Assembly (NCBI RefSeq): GCF_019880205.1
Contig: NZ_CP082292.1
Coordinates: forward strand, 1,426,001-1,490,000
DNA: 64,000 bases
Reading direction: 5' to 3'
Source: Pantoea alfalfae
GTDB lineage: Bacteria; Pseudomonadota; Gammaproteobacteria; Enterobacterales; Enterobacteriaceae
Positions 9,362 through 18,950 of this stretch are shown in pieces. The stretch's first letter is position 1. Each line of letters opens with the position of its first letter. A program made the translations under genes and the position numbers. A model generated the notes under the pieces. It was not told where the DNA came from and ran no database searches. It worked only from the letters and a program-made list of their open reading frames with translations.

Positions 9362-10396
9362 ATGAAAAAAATTGTCCTGGTGATCAAAGATGCTTATTCG
9401 TATGCGGGCACCGAGAACATCTGTAACTTTATGTCAGAGTGTCTTGGCGAAACGCATGACGTCACCATCTACTCGCTGGAAGGTAGCGGTAAAACCTTTT
9501 ATCCGTTTGAGCATGTCAGAGAAATCGTCAGCTTCGAAGGGCAGAGCAACCCGATTAAAAGCGCGGTAGCGCGAATTAACGAAGAGGGTTTCGATACCGT
9601 CTTCCTGATCAGCATGGGTCGCCTGAGCGTGATGTTCGCCTTCTGGAATCTGCTGGCCATGAAGAAGAAGCGAGGCAAAGCCTACGCCTGCGAACATATC
9701 GCCATTAACTCCTTCAGCAAACCGATTAAGTTCCTCAAGTTTCTGCTGCTGCGCTACTACGATCGCGTGATTGTTCTGACCGAAAAAGATCATCAGGTGT
9801 TCAGCCGCTGGCGCATTCCCAGCAAGCCAATCCCCAACCCGGTGGTATACAAAGGCTATCAGCGTCAGACCCGTCATCGCCAGGCGCTGGCGGTGGGCCG
9901 TCTGGATAATCAGAAGGGCTTTGATCTGCTGCTGGATATCTGGCGCGACTTCTCCCGCACTCATGCCGACTGGACGCTGGTGATTGCTGGTGACGGCGAA
10001 CTGCGTCAGCAACTGCATGACCAGGCGGCCGTGCTGGGCATTACCGACAGCGTGAAGTTTGTCGGCAAGGTCAGCAATATCAATGACTATTATCGCGACA
10101 GCGACATGGCGCTGATGACGTCGCGCTATGAAGGTTTGCCACTGGTGCTGCTGGAAGCGAAATCCTGGTCACTGCCGGTCGTCGCGTATGACTGCCCGAC
10201 CGGGCCGCAGGAGATCATCAACCACGGTGAAGATGGATTCCTGGTCCCGATGAATGACAAAGCCACGTTTCTGGCCCGAATGGAGCAGCTTGCCACCGAT
10301 GACGCGCTGTTCTATGCCATGAGCAAAAAAACCAGACAAACCGCGCTGAAATTTGACGGTAACCAGATTAAGCAAAGCTGGCTGTCATTGGTTTAA
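9362..10396 (+). CDS. Family 4 glycosyltransferase (AmsD/WceN-like)
   Basis: A 344-residue GT-B enzyme. The C-terminal half holds the GT4 pattern: AVGRLDNQKGFD near residue 180, VIAGDGEL, and the E-x7-E motif YEGLPLVLLEA with Glu257 and Glu265. It starts with a GAGGTG ribosome site about twelve bases upstream. In amylovoran/stewartan clusters a GT4 (AmsD/WceN) occupies the place before the depolymerase, often as a galactosyltransferase; that substrate is family knowledge, not seen here. Confidence 0.88.
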   Translation: MKKIVLVIKDAYSYAGTENICNFMSECLGETHDVTIYSLEGSGKTFYPFEHVREIVSFEGQSNPIKSAVARINEEGFDTVFLISMGRLSVMFAFWNLLAMKKKRGKAYACEHIAINSFSKPIKFLKFLLLRYYDRVIVLTEKDHQVFSRWRIPSKPIPNPVVYKGYQRQTRHRQALAVGRLDNQKGFDLLLDIWRDFSRTHADWTLVIAGDGELRQQLHDQAAVLGITDSVKFVGKVSNINDYYRDSDMALMTSRYEGLPLVLLEAKSWSLPVVAYDCPTGPQEIINHGEDGFLVPMNDKATFLARMEQLATDDALFYAMSKKTRQTALKFDGNQIKQSWLSLV

Positions 10397-10478
10397 CAGA
10401 AGCTGGAAAAGCTCACTTGCGACGTGCCTCAGGGACACCGCCATGGCCAATGGCCTTATTGACTACGGGAATTGATGC

Positions 10479-12695
10479 ATGAAAAGAAGAGAAGTTTTAC
10501 AGACCGCCGCCTCCGCTCTGGTGGGGGCTCTCTCCGTGAGCACCTTTTCCAGCTACGCTGCAAAAAGTAACGGCATTGCCCTGAAGCCGGTTGATGCGGC
10601 TGCTATCCCTAAAGGCGACGTGCCTATCCTGACGCCAGAGAATGTCTACGCCATGCCACCACAGTTCTGGCAGGGCTTTGAGGGCAAACTCTGGATTGGT
10701 AAAGCGGGTGTGGATGCCAGCAAACCGGGTAACCAGATTCCGGTCTTCCTGCGCGATGCCAGCGGTAAAGTGTCTGAGATTGCTCAGCCTATCGCGCTGA
10801 ACAAGGGCAATTTTACCCAGTTTATTCAGGACAACGCTGCACTGATTGCCGATCCTTCTCATTCGATGACGGTCGAGGACAACAACGGTCAGACCCTGTT
10901 TAATATCGCCGATGTCAGCCGTCCGGGCGCCGCTGATTTCAGTCAGCGTCTGGCGCAGCCGGCGGGTTATCAGCTGATTGGCGAGATCGCGTCTGTCGCG
11001 GAGTTACGCAAAACCCGTCCGCTGTTTGAAGGGGCCAAGGTTAAGCTCAAAAGCTGGCATGAAGGACGGGAAGTCGGCGGCGGTGAGTTTGTCGGTAGCT
11101 TCCAGTCCACTCAGAATGATGGCGGCGTAAACATTGCCGGTGAGGGCTTCTCATGGCGTCGTGTGGTAGACGATTTCAACCGTCTGACGCTGTTTGATTT
11201 CGGTGCGATTGCCGATGGCCAGACCGATACAGCCCCTGCCATTATGGCAATGTTCAATTGGTCACAGCAGGCTAACCAGCAGATCTGCGTCCAGTTCCCG
11301 GCCGGGACCTTTATGGTTTCCGCCTGTAATCTGGGCGAGAAGAATCTCAATCTATTCCGCATCTCAGGGGCGATGGTTAACTTCGGCTACTTCCCGGCGA
11401 CCACGATTGTCTCTGATGGTAAGTCAGATTTTGTTTTTGAGATGAATGCCCGTCGGGTCGAGCTTTCTAACCTGATTTTTAACGGTAATAGCGATAAAAA
11501 CCCGAATCAGCAGGGCTTTTTCCATAACACGTGTCATGGCGGACAATTTTTCCGTGGGGCCTGCCTGCGCTTTACCGCAGTAGGCGGCACGGCCATCAGT
11601 CTGCAGGATACGCTCGATTGCAAAATCGATCAGTGGTACGCCTCACGCTGCAGCGGTGATGTGATCAAAGCAGGCTGGTCTGGTCAGAAGCAGGGCAACT
11701 GGGATCACAGTACCGCAATCGAGCTGTCAAACTTCAATGCGCAGCACTGTCGCGGCGGCAAGGTTCTTAACCTGGCGCGCTGCGCCCAGTCGATTATTCA
11801 CAATGGCTGGATTGAGCACTGTGATAATCCAGGCGATATCTCCAACGGCCAGTGGATTATCGATGCATTAAGCCTGGAAGATTGTAAGAATCCGCTTATC
11901 GCCCATAACAGCCGCCTGAATATGCGTCAGACCAGCCTGCAGTCGGGCAGCTGGATAGATAACTCCATGCAGGGCGATCGTCTGCTCAGTATCTGGGAAA
12001 TGGGCTCGACCCGTGTGGAGTCTTACGGCGTCGCGCTGGATGGCAGCCTGAATTATAACTACATCACCTCGCGCTGGCGTTTAGAGAACAATACGAACCA
12101 GGAGACCTGGTTTGACCTTGGCAGCCTCTACTCACCGACGGTGGGTGATTCGTGGGAGATCGAAATCTTCGGTCAGTCGCAGTTCAGTAATGGCAGTGGC
12201 GATAAGCCGCTGATGAACCTGATTGGCGACAAGACCACCGGCGGCCGCGCAGTGATCCACGTGCAGCGCAAGAAAGACCTGTCGGAAGCGAGCTGGTCGG
12301 CCGAAGGCAGCAGCCCGATTGTGGATGTGCGCTACGTGGCTGAGCATGACACCGATATCCGTATCTTCGTCAAACTGGCGGGCTGGACGCCGTCGGCGGC
12401 CGTGCTGGTGAAAACCACCGGTAAAGATCGTTTTGTGACCGGTCGCTGTGCGCGGGTCAATGCAAAGATGGAGAAGGGCAATCCGCCATCGGGTGACGCG
12501 GCCAAACGCGCGCCGCAGCGTTTCAGCCTGCACAACGGCAAAGCGGGCGTGGGTGCCAACGAGCAGGGCGATCTGCTGATGGCTTCCCGTCCGCTCTCCG
12601 CCGGGCAGGTCGATACCAGTAAGCCGGAAGGCTTTGTTTCCGTGGTGATCAACGGTAAACAGGTTGCGTTGCCTTACTTCGCGATTAAGTCATAA
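10479..12695 (+). CDS. wceF: Tailspike-like EPS-processing protein (WceF/AmsF-like)
   Basis: A 738-residue exported protein. Residues 1-28 form a leader with a twin arginine (KRREVL) followed by a hydrophobic stretch and SYAAK, consistent with Tat export though Sec use is possible. Residues about 50-135 (GKLWIGKAG, NQIPVFLRD, ending before IADP) resemble the head-binding domain of P22-type phage tailspikes. From about 235 (LFDFGAIADGQTD) a right-handed beta-helix of pectate-lyase/tailspike type begins and fills most of the rest. WceF of Pantoea stewartii is known as a tailspike-like EPS glycosidase that trims stewartan and AmsF is its counterpart. It is flanked by glycosyltransferase and pyruvyl transferase genes. 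Confidence 0.9.
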   Translation: MKRREVLQTAASALVGALSVSTFSSYAAKSNGIALKPVDAAAIPKGDVPILTPENVYAMPPQFWQGFEGKLWIGKAGVDASKPGNQIPVFLRDASGKVSEIAQPIALNKGNFTQFIQDNAALIADPSHSMTVEDNNGQTLFNIADVSRPGAADFSQRLAQPAGYQLIGEIASVAELRKTRPLFEGAKVKLKSWHEGREVGGGEFVGSFQSTQNDGGVNIAGEGFSWRRVVDDFNRLTLFDFGAIADGQTDTAPAIMAMFNWSQQANQQICVQFPAGTFMVSACNLGEKNLNLFRISGAMVNFGYFPATTIVSDGKSDFVFEMNARRVELSNLIFNGNSDKNPNQQGFFHNTCHGGQFFRGACLRFTAVGGTAISLQDTLDCKIDQWYASRCSGDVIKAGWSGQKQGNWDHSTAIELSNFNAQHCRGGKVLNLARCAQSIIHNGWIEHCDNPGDISNGQWIIDALSLEDCKNPLIAHNSRLNMRQTSLQSGSWIDNSMQGDRLLSIWEMGSTRVESYGVALDGSLNYNYITSRWRLENNTNQETWFDLGSLYSPTVGDSWEIEIFGQSQFSNGSGDKPLMNLIGDKTTGGRAVIHVQRKKDLSEASWSAEGSSPIVDVRYVAEHDTDIRIFVKLAGWTPSAAVLVKTTGKDRFVTGRCARVNAKMEKGNPPSGDAAKRAPQRFSLHNGKAGVGANEQGDLLMASRPLSAGQVDTSKPEGFVSVVINGKQVALPYFAIKS

Positions 12696-12708
12696 CCCCT
12701 TGTATCAG

Positions 12709-12730
12709 GGCCGCCAGAATGGAGGCGGCC
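12709..12730 (+). other. Intercistronic hairpin after wceF
   Basis: A perfect GGCCGCC/GGCGGCC inverted repeat with an 8-base loop follows the wceF stop. No T-run follows, so it is more likely an mRNA-stabilising or partial termination element than a full terminator. Confidence 0.5.
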
Positions 12731-12853
12731 GGTTTAACAGGAGCAGTACCTTTGGGTGCGTTATCCCGTAAAGCATGACTTTAAACAGCGTTCATTTTGC
12801 CCATTTCGGATCTGGGCGGCTTACAGAATTAAAAAAATTTATTCGGAGTTGTT

Positions 12854-14116
12854 ATGAAAATTTTATTGGTGGGTAACCATACGTGTGGGAATCGCGGGGA
12901 TGGCGCGATTCTTCGTGGACTAATCGATTCAATGAAGTCTGCACGCAGTGATTTAGACATTGATGTTATTAGCCGTTATCCAACCAGCTCCGGTTATCTG
13001 CTCCAGCAGGATATTCAACAGGATGCGCTGTATCTGCACAACAGCAAATCAGGTAAAGGTCTGGTCGGTTCGTTTAAGCGTAAAGTGGCGAATCGTCTGA
13101 TGCCCGATATCATGATGGCGCATCTGGGCAAGGGCGGGATCTTTAAGTCGTTCTCTGTGCCGCCTCACCTGAAGGCCTTTACCGAAAGCCTGGGAAAATA
13201 TGATGCGATTATTCAGGTTGGCGGATCCTTCTTCGTCGATCTCTATGGCGTGACCCAGTTTGACCATGCGCTCTGTGCGCTGATGGCGAAAAAACCGATC
13301 TATCTGATCGGCCACTCAGTGGGACCTTTCCAGAACCCGCGCGTCAATGCGCTGGCAAATTTTGTTTTTGATCGGGTCGACAGCCTGGTGCTGCGTGAAT
13401 CGGTCAGCCTTGATCTGATGAAACGCGATGGCGTGACCAGCTCTAAAGTGGCATCGGGTGTGGATACCGCTTTCCTGGTGCGTGCGCGTGAAGTCGAAAA
13501 CCCGAGCCATAACCTGCTTTACTGGCAGGGCATTATCGATGGCCGTAAAACCATCGCGATTACCGTGCGTGAACTGGCGCCGTTTGATAAACGTCTGGGT
13601 GTCACACAGAAAGAGTATGAAGCGGCGTTTGGCCGGGTGATTAATGCCATGATTGCTGAAGGCTATCAGGTTGTGGCGTTCTCCACCTGTACCGGCATCG
13701 ACAGCTATGCCAAAGATGACCGCATGGTGGCACTGACGCTGCGTGACCACGTGGCGCAGCCGGAACATTACCATGTCATCATGGACGAGTTTAATGACCT
13801 GGAGCTGGGCATTCTGCTGAGTCACTGCCATCTGACCATCGGTACCCGCCTGCACTCGGCGATTATCTCCATGAACTTTGGCACCCCGGCTGTGGCAATC
13901 AACTATGAGCACAAGTCGATGGGTGTAATGAACCAGTTGGGTCTGCCGCAGATGGCAACCGATGTGAAAAGCCTGATGGACGGCTCGCTGATCGACAAGG
14001 TGAAAACGGTTCTTGCCGATTACGACAACATTAAGCTTAAGGTCAATACGGCCGTTGCGAATGAAAGGGAAATTGGCAACCGGATCACTGAAGAGATTCT
14101 CAAAGTATTAGGGTAA
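12854..14116 (+). CDS. wceJ: Polysaccharide pyruvyl transferase (AmsJ/WceJ-like)
   Basis: A 420-residue protein of the polysaccharide pyruvyl transferase family, which transfers pyruvate from phosphoenolpyruvate to make ketals on EPS sugars. Visible family blocks are the N-terminal GNHTCGNRGDGAILRG, IIQVGGSFFVD near residue 118, IGHSVGPF near 153 and the C-terminal IGTRLHSAIISMNFG near 330. The ribosome site CGGAG lies before ATG 12854. It ends one base before the wceK region, in the same order as amsF-amsJ-amsK-amsL. Confidence 0.92.
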   Translation: MKILLVGNHTCGNRGDGAILRGLIDSMKSARSDLDIDVISRYPTSSGYLLQQDIQQDALYLHNSKSGKGLVGSFKRKVANRLMPDIMMAHLGKGGIFKSFSVPPHLKAFTESLGKYDAIIQVGGSFFVDLYGVTQFDHALCALMAKKPIYLIGHSVGPFQNPRVNALANFVFDRVDSLVLRESVSLDLMKRDGVTSSKVASGVDTAFLVRAREVENPSHNLLYWQGIIDGRKTIAITVRELAPFDKRLGVTQKEYEAAFGRVINAMIAEGYQVVAFSTCTGIDSYAKDDRMVALTLRDHVAQPEHYHVIMDEFNDLELGILLSHCHLTIGTRLHSAIISMNFGTPAVAINYEHKSMGVMNQLGLPQMATDVKSLMDGSLIDKVKTVLADYDNIKLKVNTAVANEREIGNRITEEILKVLG

Positions 14117-14120
14117 TGTG

Positions 14121-15344
14121 ATGAAACTGACTTTTTTCACCATGCGTTTCCCGGTTGCCTCTGAGACATTCGTTCTAAATCAGGTGACCCATTTTATTGA
14201 TGCCGGTTACGAGGTGGAGATTATTTCAGTCTTTCCCGGCGATTTAGTGAACCGGCATGCGGCGTTTGATGAGTATGGTCTGGCGGCGAAGACGCACTAT
14301 CTGCTGCCGGAAGAGAAAGTCTCGATTGTTGATAAGCTGAACCAGCGTATCAAACTGGTGCTGCCAAAAGTAACGAAGCCGTCGCTGCTGCGTTCGCTGA
14401 ATGTACGCCGTTATGGCGCGCAGTCCAGCAAACTGCTGCTGCCGTCGATTGTAGCGAATGCTAAGCAGACCTTTACCGCAGATGTGTTTCTGGTGCATTT
14501 CGGCTATGCCGGCGCACTGGCAAACAAACTGCGTGAACTGGGCGTGCTTAAGGGTAAACAGGCGACCGTGTTTCATGGCGCTGATATTTCCCGCCGTCAC
14601 ATTCTGGAAGAGCACAAACTCGACTACGTGAATCTGTTCCGCCAGAGTGAGCTGATGCTGCCCATCAGCCATCTGTGGGAGAACAAGCTGATTGAGATGG
14701 GGTGCCCGCCGGATAAAATTCACGTGACGCGTATGGGCATTGAGCCGGAGAAGTTTAACTTCCAGCCGCGCCAGGCGTTCCATACGCCGCTCCGTATCGT
14801 TTCGGTGGCGCGTCTGACCGAGAAAAAAGGCCTGGATGTGGCGGTGAAAGCCAGCGCCATCCTGAAGCAGCGTGGCGGTCAGTTTCAGTACACCATTATC
14901 GGCAACGGCGATCAGGATGAGATGATGCGTGATTTCATCGCCCGTGAGGAGATGGAAGATTGTGTCAGCATGCCGGGCTTTAAGCCGCAGGAGGAGATCC
15001 GTCGTGCGCTAAGCGAGGCTGACATCTTCCTGCTGCCGTCCAAAACCGCCGCAGATGGCGATATGGAGGGTATTCCGGTCGCACTGATGGAAGCGATGGC
15101 GGTTGGCCTGCCTGTGGTCTCTACCTTCCACAGCGGCATTCCGGAGCTGATTGAGAACAACGTTTCTGGCTGGCTGGTGGAAGAGGACGACCCCGAGGCG
15201 CTGGCGGAAACGCTGCTGAAGTTGTCTCAGGGCGAAGTCGATGTGGCGCCCGTGGTCGCGGCCGCCCGTCACAAAGTTGAGACTGAATTTAATCAGCATA
15301 TCGCCTACGGCGAACTGGCACAGATTCTGGAGCGACTGGTGTGA
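14121..15344 (+). CDS. wceK: Family 4 glycosyltransferase (AmsK/WceK-like)
   Basis: A 407-residue GT-B enzyme with VARLTEKKGLDVAV as nucleotide-binding region and the GT4 pattern EGIPVALME with Glu316 and Glu324. ATG 14121 is chosen; a GTG immediately before is also possible. It is flanked by the pyruvyl transferase and the flippase, exactly as amsK/wceK. Its last bases overlap the GTG start of wzx, implying translational coupling. Confidence 0.9.
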   Translation: MKLTFFTMRFPVASETFVLNQVTHFIDAGYEVEIISVFPGDLVNRHAAFDEYGLAAKTHYLLPEEKVSIVDKLNQRIKLVLPKVTKPSLLRSLNVRRYGAQSSKLLLPSIVANAKQTFTADVFLVHFGYAGALANKLRELGVLKGKQATVFHGADISRRHILEEHKLDYVNLFRQSELMLPISHLWENKLIEMGCPPDKIHVTRMGIEPEKFNFQPRQAFHTPLRIVSVARLTEKKGLDVAVKASAILKQRGGQFQYTIIGNGDQDEMMRDFIAREEMEDCVSMPGFKPQEEIRRALSEADIFLLPSKTAADGDMEGIPVALMEAMAVGLPVVSTFHSGIPELIENNVSGWLVEEDDPEALAETLLKLSQGEVDVAPVVAAARHKVETEFNQHIAYGELAQILERLV

Positions 15345-16681
15345 GTGGATTTAAGTCACAGGCGATTTGGCTGTTCGGCAGTACCTGCTTTTCTGCGGTG
15401 CTGCAGGTTGCACAGCTGAGCTTTCTCGCCCGCAAACTGGAAACCCACGAGCTGGGCCTGTTAGCCATCATCAACGCCATCCTGGCGGTGGCGGGTGTGT
15501 TGCAGGATATGGGGATGAGCAGTTATCTGGTGCATCGCCAGAACATTACCCGTCGTGAGCAGAGCACCATCTACTGGGTGAACGTCTCGCTCAGCCTGTG
15601 TACCGGGTTAATCATGTTGCTGATCGCCTTCCCGGTCTCCTGGTTCTATCACCTGCCGGAGCTGACCGGGCTGATCATGCTGACCAGCCTGAACTTCCTG
15701 GTGCTGGGGCACCTGTCGCAATATCAGGCGCACTACATCAAAACCAAGCGGATGGTCTCGCTGGCGAAGATTGAGATGGGCACCAAACTGTTTGCCTTCC
15801 TCTGTGTCGTGGCGATGCTGGAGTTCACCTCGCTGACGGTGGCGGCGGCAATTCTGGGTCTGTTCATCAACGCCTTTACGCGCATCCTTTGCATGATTGC
15901 ACTGGGTGAGAAGTCGTGGCGTCCGACCTGGGAGTTCGACAAAGCGACCTTCTTCGGCGCGATTCGCTACGGCAGCTATCAGCTCGGTTCGCAGACCATT
16001 AACCAGTTACGTACCCAGGCGGATGCGCTGGTGGTCGGTAAAGTCATGGGTGCTGAGATGCTGGGCGTTTACTCGCTGGCGAAAGAGCTGGTGCTGCAAC
16101 CGCTGAAGCTTGTCACGCCGGTGATTAATCGTCTGGCACTGCCGCGCTTTGCTGAGAAACAGCACGATGCCGAGCAGCTGAAAAAGCTGTTCCTGAAAGG
16201 TACGCTGGGGATCATGCTGTTCAGCAGCGCCATGTATCTGGCCATTGGTATCTTCTCGCCGGTTATTGTGCGTGTGCTCTATGGCGCATCACATGAGCAG
16301 GTCTATCACCTGATCCCGCTGATGCTGCTGTTTGGTATGCTGCGGCCGATGGGGGGGCTGACCGGGGCAATTTCCCAGGCCAACGGACGGACCAACGTTG
16401 AGTTCTACTGGAACATCGTGGCGAGCATTGTGGTCCTGGCGGTACTGGCGACCACCTTTATCTGGCCAAACGTGCTCTACGTCGCGCTGACGCTCTCCAT
16501 CTCGCAGATTCTGATCTCGGCACTGGCGCATCCATTCTTTATCAAGCCGGTGATTGGCATTCGGTTTATTCCTTATGCCCGGCAGTGGGTGGCCGTGTCG
16601 GTGGTATTTGTTGGCGTGATGCTGCTGGTAAATCACTTTAATCTGTTTGTGATGCCAGAGTGGTTTGAAGGCTGGCTCTGA
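15341..16681 (+). CDS. wzx: Lipid-linked repeat-unit flippase Wzx (AmsL/Wzx2-like)
   Basis: A 446-residue MOP-superfamily membrane protein with about twelve helices, of the WzxC/AmsL type. It would flip undecaprenyl-linked EPS repeat units to the periplasm for the EpsG-type polymerase. The GTG start overlaps the wceK stop by four bases. It is the last gene of the EPS unit and is followed by a clear terminator. Confidence 0.92.
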   Translation: MSGFKSQAIWLFGSTCFSAVLQVAQLSFLARKLETHELGLLAIINAILAVAGVLQDMGMSSYLVHRQNITRREQSTIYWVNVSLSLCTGLIMLLIAFPVSWFYHLPELTGLIMLTSLNFLVLGHLSQYQAHYIKTKRMVSLAKIEMGTKLFAFLCVVAMLEFTSLTVAAAILGLFINAFTRILCMIALGEKSWRPTWEFDKATFFGAIRYGSYQLGSQTINQLRTQADALVVGKVMGAEMLGVYSLAKELVLQPLKLVTPVINRLALPRFAEKQHDAEQLKKLFLKGTLGIMLFSSAMYLAIGIFSPVIVRVLYGASHEQVYHLIPLMLLFGMLRPMGGLTGAISQANGRTNVEFYWNIVASIVVLAVLATTFIWPNVLYVALTLSISQILISALAHPFFIKPVIGIRFIPYARQWVAVSVVFVGVMLLVNHFNLFVMPEWFEGWL

Positions 16682-16698
16682 TTACAAAGCGTTATATC

Positions 16699-16729
16699 AA
16701 CGGGCGGCCTCAGGGTCGCCCGTTTTCAT
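16699..16729 (+). terminator. Rho-independent terminator after wzx
   Basis: Perfect 8-bp stem AACGGGCG/CGCCCGTT with a 10-base loop and following TTTTC marks the end of the EPS operon. Confidence 0.85.
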
Positions 16730-16958
16730 TTATGGCTGGCCTCAGCCATGCAGCGAATAGTGCGCCGGATCACAGTGGCAATATTCGATTACTGATTGTC
16801 TTTGTTCAGTTTATGGTGTCGCTGGCAATGGGAAAAATGCCGAATTTCCAAGTTATGACAGAGAGTTACTGTCCGCTTTTCAGATAAAGATTATACTTGC
16901 TCTTCCGGCCGATCCTGCATAATCGACCCACATCTTCATTTTATTAAACGGAATAAAT

Positions 16959-17861
16959 ATGACCAAGCTTAAAGCAGTAATCCCGGTTGCGGGCCTCGGT
17001 ATGCATATGCTCCCTGCGACTAAAGCCATTCCGAAAGAGATGCTGCCTGTCGTCGACAAACCGATGATCCAGTACATCATTGACGAGTGTGTTGCCGCAG
17101 GTATTAAAGAGATTGTGCTGGTCACGCATGCATCGAAAAATGCCGTAGAAAACCACTTCGACACCACCTATGAGCTGGAAGCGCTGCTTGAAGCGCGCGT
17201 GAAGCGTCAGCTGCTGAGCGAAGTGCAGTCTATCTGCCCGCCAGGCGTCACCATCATGAACGTGCGCCAGGCGCAGCCACTGGGTCTGGGTCACTCCATT
17301 CTCTGTGCCCGTCCGATGATCGGTGATAACCCGTTCGTGGTGGTGCTGCCGGACGTCCTGCTGGATGACTCCACCGCTGACCACATGCGTTATAACCTCG
17401 CAGCGATGGTTGCCCGTTTTGAAGAGACCGGCCACAGCCAGGTCCTGGCGCAACATATGCCCGCGTCCAATCTCACTGAGTACTCGGTAATCACCACTGC
17501 AGAGCCGATTGATCATCCTGGCGACATCAGCACCATTACCGATTTCGTTGAGAAGCCTGAAGATACCACCGGACTGAACTCTGACCTGGCCGCGGTTGGC
17601 CGCTATGTCCTTTCTGCTGATATCTGGGCAGAACTGGAACGCACGGAGCCAGGCGCCTGGGGCCGTATCCAGCTGACCGATGCGATCGCCAGCCTGAGTA
17701 AGCACAAAACGGTTGATGTCTCTCTGCTGACCGGTCACAGTTTCGACTGCGGTCGTAAACTGGGTTACATGCAGGCGTTCGTCTCTTACGGACTGCGCAA
17801 CAACGCGCAGGGTCGCGATTTCCGCGAAGCTATCCAGACGATTCTCGCAAAACAAAAGTAA
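16959..17861 (+). CDS. galF: GalF, UTP-glucose-1-phosphate uridylyltransferase paralogue
   Basis: A 300-residue nucleotidyltransferase. The N-terminal signature reads [19 protein letters not shown], where the active GalU enzyme has [18 protein letters not shown]; the Thr-Arg to Met-His change is diagnostic of GalF. GalF has little activity of its own and is thought to modulate GalU and UDP-glucose levels. Its place between an EPS cluster and galE/O-antigen genes is the usual enterobacterial one. A TATACT element lies at 16892-16897, but no well-spaced -35 was identified. Confidence 0.92.
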   Translation: MTKLKAVIPVAGLGMHMLPATKAIPKEMLPVVDKPMIQYIIDECVAAGIKEIVLVTHASKNAVENHFDTTYELEALLEARVKRQLLSEVQSICPPGVTIMNVRQAQPLGLGHSILCARPMIGDNPFVVVLPDVLLDDSTADHMRYNLAAMVARFEETGHSQVLAQHMPASNLTEYSVITTAEPIDHPGDISTITDFVEKPEDTTGLNSDLAAVGRYVLSADIWAELERTEPGAWGRIQLTDAIASLSKHKTVDVSLLTGHSFDCGRKLGYMQAFVSYGLRNNAQGRDFREAIQTILAKQK

Positions 17862-17903
17862 TTAAATCGCCGCGTCATGCGCGGCAGATTGAAAGGAGCT
17901 CAC

Positions 17904-18917
17904 ATGGCAATTTTAGTAACGGGTGGAGCAGGCTATATCGGCTCCCATACGGTACTGGCGCTGTTGCAGCGCGGTGATGATGTTGTGGTTCTGGATAACC
18001 TCTGCAACGCCTCACGCGAAGCCATTAACCGCGTGGAGAAACTGGCGGGTAAGAAAGCGACCTTCGTCGAGGGCGATATCCGTGACCGCGCCTGTCTGCG
18101 TGACCTGTTTGCATCCAACAGCATTTCAGCCGTAATCCACTTCGCTGCGCTTAAAGCAGTCGGTGAATCTACGCGTATGCCGCTGGAGTACTACGAGAAC
18201 AACGTCGCGGGCACAGTGGTACTGCTGGAAGAGATGCGTAATGCCGGCGTCTGGAACTTTATCTTCAGCTCATCAGCGACCGTCTATGGCGCAGATGCAC
18301 CGGTTCCTTACGTTGAGACTACGCCAATTGGCGGCACCACCAGTCCGTACGGTACCTCAAAGCTGATGACCGAATTCGTCATGCGCGACTTCGCTAAAGC
18401 AGAACCGAAGTTCAAAGCGATTGCCCTGCGTTACTTCAACCCGGTTGGCGCGCACGAGTCTGGCGAAATCGGTGAAGACCCGACCGGCATCCCGAATAAC
18501 CTGCTGCCCTACATCGCGCAGGTCGCGATTGGTCGTCTGGAGAAGCTGGGCGTGTTTGGTGGCGATTACGATACGCCAGACGGAACCTGCCTGCGTGACT
18601 ACATCCACGTGGTTGACCTGGCGGAAGGGCACCTGAAAGCGCTGGATCACCTGAGCAAAGTGGAAGGCTACACCGCCTTCAACCTGGGCGGCGGCAAAGG
18701 CTTCTCCGTGCTGGAGATGATTAAGGCATTCGAGAAGGCGTCCGGTAAAGCGATCCCGTTTGAGATCAAGCCACGCCGTGACGGTGACCTGCCTGCGTTC
18801 TGGGCCGATGCATCACTGGCGAACAGCGAGCTCGACTGGCGCGTGACGCGCGGAATCGATGAGATGATGCGCGATACGTGGAACTGGCAGAGTAAGAACC
18901 CGGATGGGTTCAGGTAG
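17904..18917 (+). CDS. galE: UDP-glucose 4-epimerase
   Basis: A 337-residue short-chain dehydrogenase/reductase that interconverts UDP-glucose and UDP-galactose, supplying galactose for the EPS. NAD-binding GGAGYIGSH is at residues 7-15, catalytic SSSATVYG near 122-129 and the YGTSK pair near 149-153. ATG 17904 has GGAG 5 bases upstream; it lies 42 bases after galF. A terminator follows directly. Confidence 0.95.
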   Translation: MAILVTGGAGYIGSHTVLALLQRGDDVVVLDNLCNASREAINRVEKLAGKKATFVEGDIRDRACLRDLFASNSISAVIHFAALKAVGESTRMPLEYYENNVAGTVVLLEEMRNAGVWNFIFSSSATVYGADAPVPYVETTPIGGTTSPYGTSKLMTEFVMRDFAKAEPKFKAIALRYFNPVGAHESGEIGEDPTGIPNNLLPYIAQVAIGRLEKLGVFGGDYDTPDGTCLRDYIHVVDLAEGHLKALDHLSKVEGYTAFNLGGGKGFSVLEMIKAFEKASGKAIPFEIKPRRDGDLPAFWADASLANSELDWRVTRGIDEMMRDTWNWQSKNPDGFR

Positions 18918-18922
18918 TTGAA

Positions 18923-18950
18923 AAAGGCGAACTCCGGTTCGCCTTTCTTA
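18923..18950 (+). terminator. Rho-independent terminator after galE
   Basis: Perfect 10-bp stem AAAGGCGAAC/GTTCGCCTTT with a TCCG tetraloop, followed by a short T-rich stretch. Confidence 0.85.

Noticed and set aside
16959-17861. galF as an active galU
   Set aside because: The GMHM sequence in place of GTRM is characteristic of GalF, so the gene is not annotated as galU.
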